Part shown: piece after piece, positions 51,069 to 59,855 of the stretch
Numbering within the stretch: the first letter of the stretch is position 1
Layout of the letters: each line of letters opens with the position of its first letter
Source: DASUPK01 sp963801055
GTDB lineage: Bacteria; Actinomycetota; Thermoleophilia; Solirubrobacterales; 70-9
Length of the DNA: 64,000 nt
Direction of reading: 5' to 3'
Assembly (NCBI GenBank): GCA_963801055.1
Contig: CAWDDE010000002.1
Location: forward strand, 15,265-79,264
Position numbers and translations under genes: made by a program
The notes under the pieces: model-generated
Database searches by the model: none
Told to the model about the DNA's origin: nothing
Seen by the model: only the letters and a program-made list of their open reading frames with translations

Positions 51069-51953
51069 ATGGCGATCAGCAAGGTCGGCGTCCTGGGCTG
51101 CGGGCTCATGGGCCACGGGATCTCTCAGATCTGCGCCCAGGAGGGATGGGACGTCGTGGTCAGGGAGGTCGACCAGGCAGCCCTCGACACGGGAATCGGC
51201 AAGATCGAGAAGCAGCTCGGCCGCGCTGTCGAGAAGGGCAAGCTGGAGCAAGCCGATGCGAAAGCGGTCCGGGACCGGATCGCACCGACCCTCGACTACG
51301 CCGACCTCGCCGACTGCGATCTGGTGATCGAGGCGATCATCGAGGACCTCGACCAGAAGCTAGAGATGTGGCGGGAGATCGACGAGATCGTCAAGGATGA
51401 TGCTTACCTCGCCACCAACACGTCCTCGCTCCCTGTTGCCGCGCAGGCGGACGCCACCAAGCGCCCGGAGCGCATGATCGGCCTCCACTTCTTCAATCCA
51501 CCGCAGGTGATGCCGCTGCTCGAGGTCGTGCGCGCGGAGAGGTCAAGTGACGATGCCGTCGCCCTGGGCTTCGAGGTCGGCAAGAAGCTCGGCAAGACGA
51601 CGGTCGCGGCGAAGGACAACCGCGGCTTCATCGTCAACAGGTTGCTCGTCCCCTACATGCTCGACGCGATCCGCGCGCACGAGCAGGGCGTCGGATCGAT
51701 CGAGGACATCGACACGGGCATGATGGCCGGGGCGAGCCACCCGATGGGCCCGCTGACCCTCGCCGACTTCGTCGGGCTCGACACGCTGGCGGCGATCGCC
51801 GACGTGATGGTGGACGCTTACGGCGAGGAGCGCTTCGCAGCCCCCGAGACGCTCAAGGAGATGGTCTCCGTCGGGGACTTCGGGCGGAAGTCCGGCAGGG
51901 GGTTTTACGATTACTCGGGAGATCGGCCCGTTCCCGTGGATGCCCGGGGCTAG
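51069..51953 (+). CDS. 3-hydroxybutyryl-CoA dehydrogenase
   Basis: 294 residues. NAD-binding VGVLGCGLMGHGISQI, catalytic-region motif LATNTSSLPVAA, GLHFFNPPQVMPLLEVV (His) and the C-terminal TADFVGLD-like DFVGLDTL are those of short-chain L-3-hydroxyacyl-CoA dehydrogenases. It interconverts acetoacetyl-CoA and (S)-3-hydroxybutyryl-CoA, supplying the precursor of crotonyl-CoA for Ccr. The ATG has GGGAG upstream at a slightly long distance. Downstream genes encode a DivIVA-domain protein and a carboxyltransferase. Confidence 0.9.
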   Translation: MAISKVGVLGCGLMGHGISQICAQEGWDVVVREVDQAALDTGIGKIEKQLGRAVEKGKLEQADAKAVRDRIAPTLDYADLADCDLVIEAIIEDLDQKLEMWREIDEIVKDDAYLATNTSSLPVAAQADATKRPERMIGLHFFNPPQVMPLLEVVRAERSSDDAVALGFEVGKKLGKTTVAAKDNRGFIVNRLLVPYMLDAIRAHEQGVGSIEDIDTGMMAGASHPMGPLTLADFVGLDTLAAIADVMVDAYGEERFAAPETLKEMVSVGDFGRKSGRGFYDYSGDRPVPVDARG

Positions 51954-51986
51954 GCGGGCTAGGCGAGCGCAAGGAGGATCAGGAGC

Positions 51987-52799
51987 ATGGGAGCCGACCA
52001 GACCAGCGTCGACCGGATCAGAAACGCCACCTTCCCTACCGCCCGGCGGGGCTACGACAAGCATGAGGTCGAGAAGTTTCTGCGCAGGCTTGCGGATTGG
52101 CTCGAGACCGGTGCCGGGGACGAGTCGCGGTCGGACATCGTGAAGCGCGAGCTCGAGCGCGTCGGCCAGCGAACCGGCGCGATCCTCTCCCAGGCCGAGG
52201 AGAGCGCCCAGCAGATCCGCGCCGAGGCCCAGGATGAGGCTCGCGGGACGATCAACACCGCGAACATGGAGGCGGAAGAGACCCGCACGGAGGTGGACAA
52301 CTACGCGGCGGAGACCCGGACGTCCGCCGACTCATACGCCCAGCAGACCCGCCAAGCAGCGGAGGAGGTGCTGTCGTCCGCCAAGGCTCAGGCGGAGGCA
52401 CAGGCCCGCGAGGCAATCGAGGCGGCGGAGGCACAGGCGCGGCGAATCGTCGAGGAGGGCCTCAAGCGCCGCGAGGACACCGAGGCCGTGATAGCGGACC
52501 TGATTCGCCGCCGCGACGACGTGATCGGCGATACAGAGGAGCTCTCGGCCAAGCTGACGGCGGCCGTCTCTCAGCATCGCGCGGGCGCCTTCGAGCGGCC
52601 GGAGCAAGTCGATCGTCTGGCGCGGGACGAGGGCACAGAGGGCGGGCAGGCCGAGACCGAGGTTGCGAGCGACACCGAGGTTGCGGCCGAGACCGAGGCT
52701 CAGGCGGCTCCCCAGGACACCGAGGAGTACACCGTCACAACCGAGCGCGAGACCGCCGCGGAGCCCCCGCCCGGGCACGAAGCGGACCTGAGGACCTAG
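51987..52799 (+). CDS. DivIVA-domain coiled-coil protein
   Basis: 270 residues from ATG 51987 with AAGGAGG upstream. The N-terminal DivIVA motif (IRNATFPTARRGYDKHEVEKF) would bind curved membrane; residues about 50-200 are a long Ala/Glu/Arg coiled coil, and the C-terminal 60 are acidic and disordered (EVASDTEVAAETEAQAA). These proteins place cell-wall or division machinery at poles and septa. Its position between lipid-acyl genes is interesting because mycobacterial Wag31, a DivIVA, interacts with acyl-CoA carboxylase subunits. Confidence 0.8.
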   Translation: MGADQTSVDRIRNATFPTARRGYDKHEVEKFLRRLADWLETGAGDESRSDIVKRELERVGQRTGAILSQAEESAQQIRAEAQDEARGTINTANMEAEETRTEVDNYAAETRTSADSYAQQTRQAAEEVLSSAKAQAEAQAREAIEAAEAQARRIVEEGLKRREDTEAVIADLIRRRDDVIGDTEELSAKLTAAVSQHRAGAFERPEQVDRLARDEGTEGGQAETEVASDTEVAAETEAQAAPQDTEEYTVTTERETAAEPPPGHEADLRT

Positions 52800-52810
52800 T
52801 TGAGGAAGTT

Positions 52811-54331
52811 GTGAGCGACGTCAGGGCGGCCCTCGACGCCGCGCTGGAGGGCGGCCCGGAGCGACATCGCAAGAAGGTCGCGGAGCAGCAGAAGCTGCCG
52901 GTCCGGGAGCGGGTCTCTCGGCTGCTCGACCCCGACTCGCTCGCCGAGGAGGGGCTGCTCGCCAACTGGGAGCAGGAGGGCCTCGGGGCCGATGGGGTTG
53001 TCACCGGGATGGGGACGGTCGCGGGACGCCCGGTGGCGTTGATGGCGAACGACCCGGCCGTCAAGGCGGGTTCCTGGGGACCGAAGACCGTCGAGAAGAT
53101 CCTCCGCATTCAGGAGCGCGCTCTGGCGCACCAGGTGCCGATCGTCTACCTCGTCGACTCGGCAGGGGCCCGAATCACCGACCAGGTACGGATGTTCCCC
53201 GGCCGTCGTGGCGCCGGCCGCATCTTCCACACCCAGGTGCGCCTCTCCGGCCAGGTGCCGCAGGTGTGCCTGCTCTTCGGCCCCAGCGCCGCCGGCGGCG
53301 CCTACATCCCCTCCTTCTGCGACGTCGTGATCATGCGCGACGGCAACGCCTCCATGTATCTGGGTTCGCCGCGGATGGCGGAGATGGTGATCGGGGAGAA
53401 GGTGACCCTCGAGGAGATGGGCGGCGCCCGCATGCACACCTCGGTTTCCGGGGTCGGCCACTTCCTGAGCCCGAGCGACGAGGACGCGATCGACCTCGCC
53501 CGGCGCTACCTCTCCTACATGCCCAGCAACTGGCGGGAGGATCCACCGGCCGCGCCGCCCGCCGAGCCGCAGCAGGGTCCGTCGGTCTCGGAGATCGTGC
53601 CCGACAACGAGAAGGACCCCTTCGACGTCAAGGATCTGATCGAGGCGCTTGTGGACGCAGGCTCCTTCCTCGAGGTGCACGACCGCTGGGCGAAGGAGGT
53701 CGTGGTCGGCTACGCGCGCCTCGACGGGCGGGTGGTCGGGATCGTGGCCAACCAGCCGAAGGTGAAGGGCGGCGTCCTCTTCGTCGACTCCGCCGACAAG
53801 GCGGCCCGCTTCATCATGACCTGCAACGCCTTCAACGTTCCACTGCTCTTCCTCGCGGACGTGCCGGGCTTCATGATCGGCAAGGAAGTCGAGCGCCAGG
53901 GGATCATCCGCCACGGCGCGAAGATGATCAGCGCCGTCTCCGAGGCCACGGTCCCGAAGCTCTCGGTGATCGTTCGCAAGGCCTACGGCGCGGGCCTCTA
54001 CGCGATGGCCGGTCCCGCGTTCGAGCCGGACGCCTGCCTGGCGTTCCCCCAGGCGCAGATCGCGGTGATGGGGCCGGAGGCGGCGATCAACGCGGTCTTC
54101 TTCAACCAGATCCAGCAGATCGAAGATCCCGCCGAGCGCGAGCGCTTCGTCAACGAGAAGCGCGAGGAGTACGCCGCAGACATCGACATCCTCCACCTCG
54201 CCTCGGAACTCGTCGTCGACGCGGTGATCGAGCCGGATCAGCTGCGCGCGGAGCTCGTCCGGCGCTTCGCGCTAGCGGCGAGCAAGGACCGCCGCCTCCC
54301 GGAGCGGCGGAATCCGGTCACGCCCGCCTAG
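52811..54331 (+). CDS. Acyl-CoA carboxylase carboxyltransferase subunit
   Basis: 506 residues, GTG start 12 bases after the DivIVA-type gene. Two crotonase-like halves: oxyanion loops FGPSAAGGAYIPSF in the first and MAGPAFEPDACLAFP with RKAYGAGLYAM in the second. It moves carboxylate from biotin to propionyl-CoA, acetyl-CoA or methylcrotonyl-CoA. Propionyl-CoA made by the ethylmalonyl-CoA pathway and methylcrotonyl-CoA from leucine are both plausible. The biotin carboxylase subunit is not in the window. Confidence 0.88.
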   Translation: MSDVRAALDAALEGGPERHRKKVAEQQKLPVRERVSRLLDPDSLAEEGLLANWEQEGLGADGVVTGMGTVAGRPVALMANDPAVKAGSWGPKTVEKILRIQERALAHQVPIVYLVDSAGARITDQVRMFPGRRGAGRIFHTQVRLSGQVPQVCLLFGPSAAGGAYIPSFCDVVIMRDGNASMYLGSPRMAEMVIGEKVTLEEMGGARMHTSVSGVGHFLSPSDEDAIDLARRYLSYMPSNWREDPPAAPPAEPQQGPSVSEIVPDNEKDPFDVKDLIEALVDAGSFLEVHDRWAKEVVVGYARLDGRVVGIVANQPKVKGGVLFVDSADKAARFIMTCNAFNVPLLFLADVPGFMIGKEVERQGIIRHGAKMISAVSEATVPKLSVIVRKAYGAGLYAMAGPAFEPDACLAFPQAQIAVMGPEAAINAVFFNQIQQIEDPAERERFVNEKREEYAADIDILHLASELVVDAVIEPDQLRAELVRRFALAASKDRRLPERRNPVTPA

Positions 54332-55427
54332 CGGCGCTTGTTGCCGCGATCTGATGGCGAAGCCGGGCCTCCGCCCGGTCGCGGTTCAGTCCCGAGCGTT
54401 CGCGGCGACCGGGGAACGGGACCAGCGACTCGCTCTCGGTGTCCCACAGCTTCAGCCGGAAGGTCTGGATGCTGCTGCGGAACGTGACCACCGGCGTTCG
54501 CCAGAACATCGGGTGGGACTCATGCGCGGCACGCAGCTGATAGTTCGGGATCTTCGCGCTCAGATGGTGGACGTGGTGGTAGTTCGCGTTGCCGACGATC
54601 CAGGCGAGCGTACCTGGCAGTTTGAGGTAGGAGCTGCCCTGAAGCGCGGCGAGCTCGAACTTCCACGTTCCAGGCGCCTGGTAGTAGGTGTCCTCGTACT
54701 GGTGCTGGACGTAGAGCATCCAGGCGGCAATGGCGCCGCCGGCGACCAGGGTCGTGCCCTGGATCAGCAGGAAGGTCTGCCAGCCAGTGACCGCGCTCCA
54801 GCCCAGCACCCAGGCCACGAGTGCGAGGTTCGTCGCCACGACGCTCGCCAGGATCCTCCGGGTCATGCCTCGCTGCGGGAACCGGCGCTCGAACAGGAAC
54901 ACGAGGCTCGGGCCCACAAGCAGCATCAAGAGAGGGTTGCGGTAGAGGCGGTATCCCAGCCGGCGAAGGCGGGAGGCCCTCTCGTACTCGGCGAGAGTCA
55001 GCGTGTTGATCTCGCCGATGCCGCGGTGGTCGAGGTCGCCTGTGTGAGCGTGGTGCACGCGGTGCTGGCGCTGCCACCACCGGTAGGGGGTGAACAGCAG
55101 GAAGCCGAGGACGTGGCCCCAGCGGCTGTTCGCGGGCCGCGATGCAAACAGCGAGTTATGCGTGAGATCGTGGAAAAGCGAGTACATGCGGGTGAGGAAG
55201 ACGGTCGCGACCAGGCCGAGCCCGAATGCGACCGGGGCGCCTGGCTCGATCAGGGCAGCAACCATCCAGACGGCCAGGTACGGGAGGACGACGCTTGCTA
55301 TCTGCCCGAGGCTGCGTCGGCGGTCGACCTCAAGGTAGGGGGCGAGGTCTTGCTTCCAGCTCTGGCGGGATGGGATGCCTGCGGTGTTCACGGTGTGTCG
55401 TCCCCGTAAGCGGACCGTGGTGTTCAC
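54318..55427 (-). CDS. Membrane fatty acid desaturase
   Basis: 369 residues from GTG 55427 (a later GTG at residue 13 is also possible). The three histidine boxes are HDLTHNS, HRVHHAHTG and YHHVHHLSAKIPNYQL, which bind the di-iron centre. Four or more membrane helices lie between them. It introduces a double bond into acyl lipids or acyl-CoA. It overlaps the convergent carboxyltransferase gene by 14 bases. Confidence 0.87.
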   Translation of the reverse strand: MNTTVRLRGRHTVNTAGIPSRQSWKQDLAPYLEVDRRRSLGQIASVVLPYLAVWMVAALIEPGAPVAFGLGLVATVFLTRMYSLFHDLTHNSLFASRPANSRWGHVLGFLLFTPYRWWQRQHRVHHAHTGDLDHRGIGEINTLTLAEYERASRLRRLGYRLYRNPLLMLLVGPSLVFLFERRFPQRGMTRRILASVVATNLALVAWVLGWSAVTGWQTFLLIQGTTLVAGGAIAAWMLYVQHQYEDTYYQAPGTWKFELAALQGSSYLKLPGTLAWIVGNANYHHVHHLSAKIPNYQLRAAHESHPMFWRTPVVTFRSSIQTFRLKLWDTESESLVPFPGRRERSGLNRDRAEARLRHQIAATSAARRA

Positions 55428-55480
55428 CGCTGCCTACGCTGATTCTGCCGGCGTGGTTCACAAAGTCCCGGAATCTCTGC

Positions 55481-57475
55481 TCAGAGCGTGCGCGCAAGTT
55501 CCTCGAAATAGTCGAGCGCAGCGGGGTTCCCGAGGGAGTCCCGGCTAGCCGCGCGCTCGGGCGCTTCGCCCATCAGGATCCGCTTGACCGGCACCTCCAG
55601 GACCTTGCCGCTCAGCGTCCGCGGCACCTCGGCGATCTGGAAGATCTCGTCGGGGACATGGCGCGGTGAGCACTGCTCCCGGATCCGGCGCTTGATCTCG
55701 GCGCCCAGCTCGTCGTCCAGCTCGGCACCATCCTTCAGGACCACGAACAGCGGCATCCACCCCTCGGTGCCGGGACGGGGCACATCGACCACCAGGGAGT
55801 CGAGAACCTCGGGGACCGCCGAGACCGCCCTGTAGATCTCGCTCGTGCCCATCCGGATTCCGCCGCGGTTGATGGTGGAGTCGGAGCGGCCGTAGATGAT
55901 GGCCGTGCCGCGAGAGGTGATTTCGATCCAGTCGCCGTGGCGCCAGACACCCGGGTACATCTCGAAGTAGCTGGCGCGGTAGCGGGAGCCGTCGTCGTCT
56001 CCCCAGAAGAAGGCCGGCATCGAGGGCATGGGCTCGGTGATCACCAGCTCACCGACCTCGTCGACCACGGAATTGCCGTCCTCATCGAACGCCTCGACCT
56101 TGGCGCCGAGGGCACGGGCCTGGAGCTCGCCGCGGTAGACGGGGAGGAGGGGGACGCCTCCGACGAAGGCCGTGCAGAGGTCGGTGCCGCCGCTGGTCGA
56201 GAACAGCCAGGTGTCGGAGCCGACGTGCTCGTAGACCCACTCGAAGCCTTCGGGCGAGAGGGGGGAACCCGTCGAGCCCACCGAACGCAGCCGCGACAGG
56301 TCGCGGCCGGTACTCGGCTCGACGCCGTCCTTCATGCAGGCGGCGATGTAGGCGGCGCTGGTGCCGAAGCAGGTCATGCCCGTGCGCTCCGCGAGGTCCC
56401 AGAGGACGCCCATGTCCGGGGTCGCCGGGTTGCCGTCGTAGAGGACGATCGAGGCCGGGGTGAGCAGGACGCCGACGAGGAAGTTCCACATCATCCAGCC
56501 GGTCGTCGTGAACCAGAAGAGGCGATCCCCGGTCTTGGCATCGAGGTGTAGGTAGCTCTTCTTGAGCTGTTCGAGCAGGATCCCGCCGTGCCCGTGGACG
56601 ATCGGCTTCGGCAGGCCGGTCGTCCCCGACGAGTAGAGGACCCAGAGGGGATGGTCGAAGGGCACGCGCTCGAAGGCGAGCTCGACGCCCGCGCCGAGAT
56701 CGAGTAGCTGGCTCCAGGTCATCGGCGGCGTCTTCTGTGCCTGCTCCAGGCGGGCGAGCTCGGGCGATGAGCTCAGGTAGGGGACGACCACGATCCGTTC
56801 GAGGCTCGGGATCCGGCCGGCGATGTCGGCGACGGTGTCGAGGCGGTCGAAGTCCCTGGCGCCGTACCGGTAGCCGTCGACGCAGAGGAGCACTTTCGGC
56901 TCGATCTGGGCGAAGCGGTCGACGACGCTGCCCGGGCCGAAGTCCGGTGAGCAGCTGGACCAGGTTGCGCCGAGGCTGGCGGTGGCCAGGAAGGCGATCA
57001 GCGCTTCCGGGCCGTTAGGGAGGTAGGCGGCGACGCGGTCGCTCTTGCCGACCCCGAGGGCGCGGAGTCCTTCGCGCATTGCCCCGACCTGCTCGCGCAG
57101 CGCTCCCCAACGCAGCTCGCTGAGCGGGCGCAGCTCGGAGGCGTAGACGAGTGCCACCTCATCGTCGGCCTTGCCGCGGAAGATGTGCTCCGCGTAGTTG
57201 AGCTGGGTGCCCGGGAACCAGCGGGCGCCGGGCATGATGCGCTCGGGCAGGATCTCCTCGTAGGGTTGGTTCGAGATCACCCCGAAGTACTCCCAGATCG
57301 TGCCCCAGAACTCCTCGACCTCGCTGACCGACCACCGCCACATGGCGTGGTAGTCGTCGAAGTGGAGGTCGCGGTTCTCGGCGAGCCAGCGCGTGTACCG
57401 GGCGAGCTGGGATCGCTCGACCATCTCGGCCGAGGGTGCCCAGAGAATCTCCGCCTCGACGGTGCTCTCCTCCAC
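55481..57475 (-). CDS. Acetoacetyl-CoA synthetase
   Basis: 664 residues from GTG 57475 (EESTVEAEILWAPS). The length, N-terminal region (FDDYHAMWRWSVSEVEEFW, PGTQLNYAEHIF) and ATSLGATWSSCSPDFG with A here for T are diagnostic of the acetoacetate-CoA ligase family. The ANL motifs are LYSSGTTGLPKPIVHGHGG, GGTDLC, GRSDSTINRGGIRMGTSEIY and VPRTLSGKVLEVPVKRIL (catalytic Lys). It makes acetoacetyl-CoA from acetoacetate and ATP, linking HMG-CoA lyase to 3-hydroxybutyryl-CoA dehydrogenase. The M28 peptidase gene ends 10 bases upstream on the same strand. Confidence 0.9.
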   Translation of the reverse strand: MEESTVEAEILWAPSAEMVERSQLARYTRWLAENRDLHFDDYHAMWRWSVSEVEEFWGTIWEYFGVISNQPYEEILPERIMPGARWFPGTQLNYAEHIFRGKADDEVALVYASELRPLSELRWGALREQVGAMREGLRALGVGKSDRVAAYLPNGPEALIAFLATASLGATWSSCSPDFGPGSVVDRFAQIEPKVLLCVDGYRYGARDFDRLDTVADIAGRIPSLERIVVVPYLSSSPELARLEQAQKTPPMTWSQLLDLGAGVELAFERVPFDHPLWVLYSSGTTGLPKPIVHGHGGILLEQLKKSYLHLDAKTGDRLFWFTTTGWMMWNFLVGVLLTPASIVLYDGNPATPDMGVLWDLAERTGMTCFGTSAAYIAACMKDGVEPSTGRDLSRLRSVGSTGSPLSPEGFEWVYEHVGSDTWLFSTSGGTDLCTAFVGGVPLLPVYRGELQARALGAKVEAFDEDGNSVVDEVGELVITEPMPSMPAFFWGDDDGSRYRASYFEMYPGVWRHGDWIEITSRGTAIIYGRSDSTINRGGIRMGTSEIYRAVSAVPEVLDSLVVDVPRPGTEGWMPLFVVLKDGAELDDELGAEIKRRIREQCSPRHVPDEIFQIAEVPRTLSGKVLEVPVKRILMGEAPERAASRDSLGNPAALDYFEELARTL

Positions 57476-57485
57476 GTCCCGATCT

Positions 57486-58725
57486 TTACACGGGTGCTGT
57501 CTCGGGTGCCGGTCCTTGGGCGACGCGACGGCCAGCATCGCGGTCGATCAGCCGGGCGAGCGCCACGACGAAGTCGGTGGCGCGGGTCAGGGCGGCGGGG
57601 TCGACGCGCTCGGGGACGTCGTCGTGGGTGTGGTACCAGGGGGCCAGGTTGCCGTCCGGATCCGTCGTGCGCAGAGTGATCGATCGCATCCGGCGGACGC
57701 GCGGGGGAAGGGCGTCGTCGAGGAGGGGGTGGCGGATCGGCATGGCGCCGCCGCCATCCGCGACGCCGGCGGCAGCGAGGGCCTCGCAGAGCTCGATCAG
57801 CTGCCGGTCGTGGGGCAGGCTGATCACCGCGCCCTGGCTGATCTCGTAGGCGACCTGTCCGAACGAGGCGGAGTCGACGTTGACGAAGTAGGTCGTGTCG
57901 CGGTCGAGCTGCCTGCCTCGGGCGCGAACGAAGGCTCTGCTGCCCTCGCAGAGGGATTCCTCCGAGCCGGTCAGGACCACCCAGACGTCGAGGTGCTCCG
58001 CTGGGTTTGCGGTCAGCTCGTCGGCTGCGGAGAAGACGGCGGCCACGCCCGAGGCGTTGTCGTAGGCGCCGGGGACGATCTCCGAGAGCGCGATGTCGAC
58101 CAGCAGGAAGGCCGCCACGATGAGCACGATCGTCGGGATGGCCTGGAGCGCGGAGAGCCAGGTCGCGTCGAGTCCGGCCATGCGGGCGCCGATGATCGGC
58201 AGGAGGGGTGCTAGGCCGACCCAGAAGAAGAGCCTGAATGGGCCGAGCCCGAGACGGACGCGCTCTGGGCAGCCGCCGGATTCGGTTGGAGGCCTTGGAG
58301 AAGATGTAGCCGGTCCGGGCCGCGTCGTAGTGCGCAGTGAGGATGAGGCGGGCGGGGGCGTCCGGTCGGTTCCCGGGGGAGACGACGTTCTGGGAGACGC
58401 GGCGGAAGAGCAGCGAGCGGACGAGATACAGCCGCGTGTTGAGATCGAGGTAGGTCGATACGGCCGCGAGCAGGACGAGGGCGAAGCCGACCGCGGGCTC
58501 CACGGTGGCGATCAGGCTCCCCGCGACGCCCATTGTCGCGTGGATCAGGTGGACGACGGCGTACTGCGGGTGGGCGAAGAAGGGCTCGACCTCCGCCCTC
58601 CGGCCCATCCCACGCAGCCGGCCCACGAGCATGCCAGCGGCGCGCCTCTCTGCGTCGGTGCCGGGCCCCCGCCCCTCGAAGGAGCAGAGCTCGCGAATCA
58701 CCTCCATGCGTCCCGCTTCGTCCAC
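57486..58725 (-). pseudogene. M28-family metallopeptidase, frameshifted
   Basis: The 5' frame starts at GTG 58725 and encodes a helical and membrane region (IATVEPAVGFALVLLAAV) plus LILTAHYDAARTGYIFSKAS. Near 58266 the frame must change by one base to continue as ERVRLGLGPFRLFFWVGLAP, then YDNASGVAAVFSAADEL, TGSEESLCEG, NVDSASF and WYHTHDDVPERVDP. All expected zinc ligands of M28 aminopeptidases (His, Asp, Glu-Glu, Asp, His) are kept. Removing one base gives 412 residues. Likely membrane-bound. Either a fresh mutation or a sequence error. Confidence 0.82.
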
Positions 58726-58769
58726 TGGCGGCGATTATCGCCGGGTACGCGCTCTATCGTTCGGCCTAC

Positions 58770-58858
58770 GCCGGAGTGGCGGAATCTTGGGTAGACGCGA
58801 TGGATTCAAAATCCATTGCCCCTAACGGGGCGTGTGGGTTCGAGTCCCACCTCCGGCA
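58770..58858 (+). tRNA. tRNA-Leu (CAA)
   Basis: 89 bases with acceptor arms GCCGGAG and CTCCGGC plus discriminator A. Anticodon loop in GGATTCAAAATCC gives CAA. A long variable arm (CCCCTAACGGGG) and the T-loop GGTTCGAGTCC are present, as expected of a class II tRNA. CCA is not encoded. Confidence 0.95.
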
Positions 58859-58888
58859 TGGCTGAGCGGCAAACCAGGTGGGGAGGGG

Positions 58889-59845
58889 GTGAGTCGCCAC
58901 TTGTGCGGTCTCGTACCGGCTGTGGGCGGCGAAACCCCGCACAAGTCAGTCTGGCGCCTCGCGCGTCGCCAGCACGGGGTGATCACTCGCGCCCAACTTC
59001 TCCAGCTGGGTTACACCCGGCACGCCATCCAACACCGGCTCGCGACCGGTCGGCTGCACGCCATTCATCGCGGGGTGTTCGTCGTCGGTCGACCTGAGCT
59101 GGGCGTGCCCGGCCGCTGCATGGCAGCAGTGCTTGCCTGCGGGCCGACCGCCCTAATCAGTCATCAAACAGCAGGTGAACTCTGGGGGATCCGAGCGCAT
59201 GGCGGCCGGCCCATCGACATCTCCGTTCCGGCCGGGGCAACTCGCGCGGTCCAAGGCATCCGCCTTCATCGCCGCCGTTCGCTGGGAGACCAGGATCGGG
59301 CGGTGCATCACGGCATTCCGGTCACCAGCCCGATTCGAACTCTCGTCGACCTCGCCACCCGGCTTACCGAGCCGCAATTGGAGGCGGCGGTCAATGAGGC
59401 TGACAAGCTTGGCCTGGTGGATCCAGAGCGGCTGCGCGGCACGCTGGAGTGGATGACGCGTCAGCGCGGTGTCCCCGCATTGCGCCGCCTCCTTGATCGC
59501 CGGATATTTCGGCTCACGGATTCCGAACTCGAGCGGCGATTTCTTCGGCTCGTCAGTTCGGCGGCCCTCCAGATGCCGGAAACGGGTCGCGAGATCAACG
59601 GCTTCCGCGTGGACTTCTTCTGGCGCGAGTTGGGGCTCGTGGTCGAGACGGACGGCCTGCGTTATCACCGCACGCCGTCACAGCAGGCCAGGGATCATCG
59701 CCGCGATCAGATCCATGCCGCCGCGGGGCTGACCACGCTTCGCTTCACTCACGCGCAAGTCCGATTCGAGCCGGGCTACGTTCGCCAGACGTTGCTTCGC
59801 GTCATCGCCCGTTTGGCGCGGAAGCCTGGCCGCGACGCGCCCTAG
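58889..59845 (+). CDS. AbiEi-like winged-helix plus DUF559 endonuclease-like protein
   Basis: 318 residues from GTG 58889 (GGGGAGGG upstream). The N-terminal ARRQHGVITRAQLLQLGYTR and RLHAIHRGVFVVG match the AbiEi antitoxin-type winged helix. The C-terminal INGFRVDFFWRELGLVVETD followed by RYHRTPSQQARDHRRDQIH matches DUF559, related to very-short-patch repair endonucleases. Such proteins are abundant in soil actinobacteria and usually have no toxin partner, as here. It sits 30 bases after a tRNA-Leu, a common place for mobile genes. Confidence 0.82.
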   Translation: MSRHLCGLVPAVGGETPHKSVWRLARRQHGVITRAQLLQLGYTRHAIQHRLATGRLHAIHRGVFVVGRPELGVPGRCMAAVLACGPTALISHQTAGELWGIRAHGGRPIDISVPAGATRAVQGIRLHRRRSLGDQDRAVHHGIPVTSPIRTLVDLATRLTEPQLEAAVNEADKLGLVDPERLRGTLEWMTRQRGVPALRRLLDRRIFRLTDSELERRFLRLVSSAALQMPETGREINGFRVDFFWRELGLVVETDGLRYHRTPSQQARDHRRDQIHAAAGLTTLRFTHAQVRFEPGYVRQTLLRVIARLARKPGRDAP

Positions 59846-59855
59846 TCTGGAGCTC

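Noticed and set aside
51950..51975. Short tandem repeat GGGCTAGGC x2
   Set aside because: Only two 9-base copies next to a stop codon; no structure or wider copies.
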